A DNA stretch of 64,000 bases, taken from the NCBI GenBank assembly GCA_029204225.1, contig CM055096.1:43941967-44005966 (forward strand), read 5' to 3'. The translations under genes and the position numbers were made by a program. Source of the stretch: Diphasiastrum complanatum. Lineage: Eukaryota > Streptophyta > Lycopodiopsida > Lycopodiales > Lycopodiaceae. How positions within the stretch are numbered: the stretch's first letter is position 1; every line of letters starts with the position of its first letter. This document shows, piece after piece, positions 61,519 through 64,000 of this stretch. The notes under the pieces were generated by a model. The model saw only the letters and a list, made by a program, of their open reading frames with translations, ran no database searches and was not told the DNA's origin.

Positions 61519-61926
61519 AGACTCCGAGACCTAGGTTTCTCTACAGATATTATTCTAGTCGTCATGGCTCTCTATGAGAGGGTTTTGGGTTGCTTTCGTC
61601 ATGGTAGTGGCATTTCTGAGCAAATCTGGAGTACTATTGGGGTAAAGCAGGGATGCTCTCTCTCACCAGTTCTCTTTGGATTATATATTGACGAGCTAGA
61701 GCAGGTCATCTCTCAGTGTGGTGGGGACGGTTGTCGGCTGGGAGACGTTTTGATTGCCATCCTTCTCTATGCGGATGATGTGGTACTAGTCTTCCGTACC
61801 AAAGAGGGGTTACAGAGACAGTTGGACTGTATACACACTTTTTGTACTCAATGGGGTTTAGAGGTGAACCTCTCGAAGACCAAAGTTATGGTCTTCAATA
61901 CCTCTCGGGCCTTCATGCAACGCTAG
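61519..61926 (+). pseudogene. LINE-D RT second half
   Basis: RLRDLGFSTDIILVVMALYE, STIGVKQGCSLSPVLFGLYI and ILLYADDVVLVF with an intact YADD box (about 61,765-61,780). LEVNLSKTKVMVFNTSRAF follows, then a stop at 61,924. Confidence 0.9.
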
Positions 61927-63151
61927 GAGCTTACCTTCGATGGACAGTCCCTAGAGGAGGTTTCTTCATACACTTACTTGGGCGTGCTCTTCTCTGGTCC
62001 TACCTTCAGTATGAGACAGGCGGCTACTTCTAGACTTGAGAAGGGCCACTCTTCCCTAGTCCAACTAGAGAGATTCTGCTTCCGTAAGTCTATTCGGGAT
62101 GCCCCGAGTAAGTGCAGACTGTTTGACACCCTCGTCACCCCTTCAGCCTTGTATGCCGCAGAGATATGATGTACAGGATTATCATCTTCACACTGGTCCA
62201 ACATTTCACGCTTATAGACCACCATGTTGGCTCGCATGATCCGAGCGAAGCCCTCGGTTCCCCATGAGATCATCCTTGCGGAGGTTGCCACCCCCCCTAT
62301 TCAGATTGAGGCAGCCTTCCAGCTTATCACGTACATCTAGCGAGCTCAGGCACTTCCTGAAACCGAGCAAAGATATACGCGGATTGCACTCATGTCCTCT
62401 CATCGCCTTCAGACTCAGGGATACCGGCTATCATGGTTCTCTCAGGCATCACATTTCCTCATGGAAGCATTTGGTATCACTATCACTGATCTCCCTTTGG
62501 GTACACACCAGTACATTAGATTTTATACAAAGCATATCTCGACCGTACCTGGTGTCACCAGCTGGGGGTTAAGCCTGACTACTACCGGACTCACTTTCTA
62601 CTTTGGGACAGTTCAGAGTCTCCTCACATATATTGGCTATTGAGACAGGCAGATTCCAGGGTACACCACGAGAGGAGAGACTATGCCTGCTGTGTCCCCT
62701 ACATGAGATAGAGTCCGAGGAGCATTTCATCTTCAGATGCCCCATATATTATGAGATTAGAGGGAGATATCATTGTTTATTCCGTGACATGCCTACTACA
62801 CTCAGAGCACTGATGGGATATGAGGACTCTCGCTGTGTTGCACTTATGCTACGAGAGATGGTCTTGATGCACCAGGATATGTACCAGTCAGCTCACCAGC
62901 CACATCCTAGCTCTCAGGCTCAGATTACGTCTTTTTTCACCAAGAGACGGACACGGCCCGAAGACGATGACGACGACATACCACCTCACCGATGTCAGAG
63001 ACAGTGTATCACTCATAGTCATGCAACAGTTCACACTTCTCGCCTTGTTACGAGAGTACACAGTTTTCACCCTCCTAGACGACGTCAGCGATGGTCCATA
63101 CCTCTTGATACAGCTCGTATTACGTCTTTTTTCAGCAGCAGCACTATCTGA
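61927..63151 (+). pseudogene. LINE-D RT thumb and C-terminal knuckle domain
   Basis: SYTYLGVLFSGPTFSMRQAA and DTLVTPSALYAAEI, then stops at about 62,167, 62,215 and 62,338. ARMIRAKPSVPHEIILAEVA, RLSWFSQASHFLMEAFGI and THQYIRF follow. After 62,580 a frameshift gives the final open piece (62,603-63,151): GRFQGTPREERLCLLCPLHE, EEHFIFRCPIYYEIRGRYHC and CVALMLREMVL. An acidic/Arg-rich tail ends ITSFFSSSTI. The knuckle C-x2-C...H...C is intact. Confidence 0.88.
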
Positions 63152-63395
63152 CACTATCCGATACTACTCTACTCTACTCTTGGCAGCTATTCTTGCTCCC
63201 ACTTATGGACAGTTGGCAGTTTGTAGTTTACAGTTATATTACTCATGTCTCTTTTATGCATAGTTTTTCTTGGAGACGTTTATATACACTCCCATGGTTT
63301 TCACATACTTGACATGTACTCCTTTTGGTCTTATATGCCTTTTGGCATGGAAAAGACATTAATAAAGCTTTCTTTCTTTCTTTCTTTCTCTAGCA
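63152..63395 (+). other. LINE-D 3' untranslated region and tail
   Basis: CACATACTTGACATGTACTC, ATGCCTTTTGGCATGGAAAA and the (TTTC)n tail. A TGCCTTTTGGCA inverted repeat precedes the end. Confidence 0.85.
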
Positions 63396-63570
63396 ATTCA
63401 TTTTCTCTTCTAAATTTTGGTGTTGTGAGGTGCTTATGCAATTCTCCTTGTATGTGATGTTTTCCAAAGCTAAGTTTCTCAAGCTTTCATAGTTGATCTA
63501 GTATTGAAGTTAAGATACTCCATAGCTAGGTCTTTCAATTTATCACAGCAATACCAGCAAGCTAGGCCTT
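63396..63570. other. No gene; short perfect palindrome
   Basis: Unique-looking sequence between LINE-D and gypsy-5. CCAGCAAG CTAGGC CTTGCTGG (63,553-63,574) is an 8-bp inverted repeat with a 6-bp loop. Confidence 0.6.
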
Positions 63571-64000
63571 GCTGGTAATGATTCCTTGGGTGACTATCAG
63601 TTAGTTACCGGAAAGCAGTTTATGCATAGCATGCCAAAGGGTGCAGCTCTTATTTCCATTCAGAGTACATCAGTTGTTGCTTCTCTTTCACCATCCGTGG
63701 GTCCTCTTCCTCAGGTGATTTTTGACTTATTGCATAGGTATTCTATTGTCTTTACAGAACCTACGTCTCTGCCACCATTACGTGATGTCAACCACCATAT
63801 TCATCTTATTCCTGGTGCCACCCCACCTCGTGCACCGTATCGTATGTCTAAAGTCGAACGTGATGATGTTCAACTCCAGATTGTTTCTCCTTTACGTCAG
63901 GGCCTCATTGTACCTAGTCCCTTTGGTGCCCCTCTTCTTGTTGCTAAAAAAGATGGTACCAAATGCATTGACTATCGTGCCTTGAACAAGCTTACTATCT
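63571..64000 (+). pseudogene. gypsy-5: protease-RT linker and RT start, cut by the window end
   Basis: [57 protein letters not shown], then [25 protein letters not shown]. Small deletions have removed codons, for example HSP before FGAP and RL before CIDYR. It is the same family as gypsy-1/3 and enters abruptly within the linker at about 63,571. Confidence 0.9.

Larger units (their letters stand above)
60072..63395 (+). mobile_element. LINE-D, 5'-truncated in the endonuclease
   Basis: It begins at a (CT)6 run inside the endonuclease and continues through RT, the C-terminal module and a complete 3' UTR ending GGCATGGAAAAGACATTAAT, AAAGC and (TTTC)n at about 63,395. It has the longest uninterrupted LINE pol frame here. 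Confidence 0.92.

Noticed and set aside
63553-63574. Palindrome as a terminator or recombination site
   Set aside because: An isolated 8-bp inverted repeat in 64 kb is expected by chance, with no supporting context.
16027-64000. Endogenous plant virus or env-like gene
   Set aside because: All polymerase fragments have Ty1/copia, Ty3/gypsy or LINE domain orders. No movement protein, viral coat or convincing envelope gene was seen.

Overview
This looks like nuclear DNA from a land plant with a large, repeat-rich genome. Almost every readable stretch is a decayed retroelement: Ty1/copia and Ty3/gypsy LTR elements with plant-type chromodomains and initiator-tRNA-Met primer sites (TGGTATCAGAGC), APE-type LINEs with a C-terminal Cys/His knuckle, and one hAT-like MITE. 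I cannot name the species. The only host-gene signal is three consecutive minus-strand exons resembling the catalytic subunit of DNA polymerase delta (6.7-7.7 kb). Their splice sites and phases agree, and their protein is diverged.

Layout. 0-4.8 kb: a copia fragment fused to a gypsy fragment ending in an LTR. 4.8-5.9 kb: a head-to-tail train of LINE 3' ends (minus). 6.2-9.3 kb: gypsy LTR remnant, polymerase exons, MITE, another LTR. 9.4-12.8 kb: LINE-A. 13.1-16.3 kb: minus-strand LTR element 5' end with a 25-bp tandem array, then an integrase scrap. 16.8-18.8 kb: LINE ORF1 pieces around a copia gag. 18.8-21.9 kb: a gypsy-like shell whose RT/integrase is replaced by unrecognised coding-like sequence. 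23.6-24.2 kb: LINE RT scrap. 24.8-29.4 kb: gypsy-2, one of the two most complete gypsy bodies. 29.4-31.3 kb: copia 5' end. 31.3-34.8 kb: LINE scraps, a gag remnant and a CATGCA-rich tract.

34.8-58.4 kb is a four-level nest. LINE-B is split at 38,179/57,119 by LTR element T1, with a GTACT target duplication. T1 contains gypsy-3. The 3' LTR of gypsy-3 is split by gypsy-4 on the opposite strand, with a TTCAG target duplication. T1 also holds a minus-strand copia carrying a solo LTR. 58.4-63.4 kb: LINE-C, a copia scrap and LINE-D in tandem. A gypsy fragment runs off the right end.

Three themes recur. LINE 3' tails and CT/CTT microsatellites join successive LINEs head to tail. A gypsy group has LTRs bounded by 5'-AGTTA...TAACT-3' instead of TG...CA. 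Several elements keep long open frames but have lost exactly their catalytic blocks. No element looks autonomous. All readings were made by eye, without database searches.
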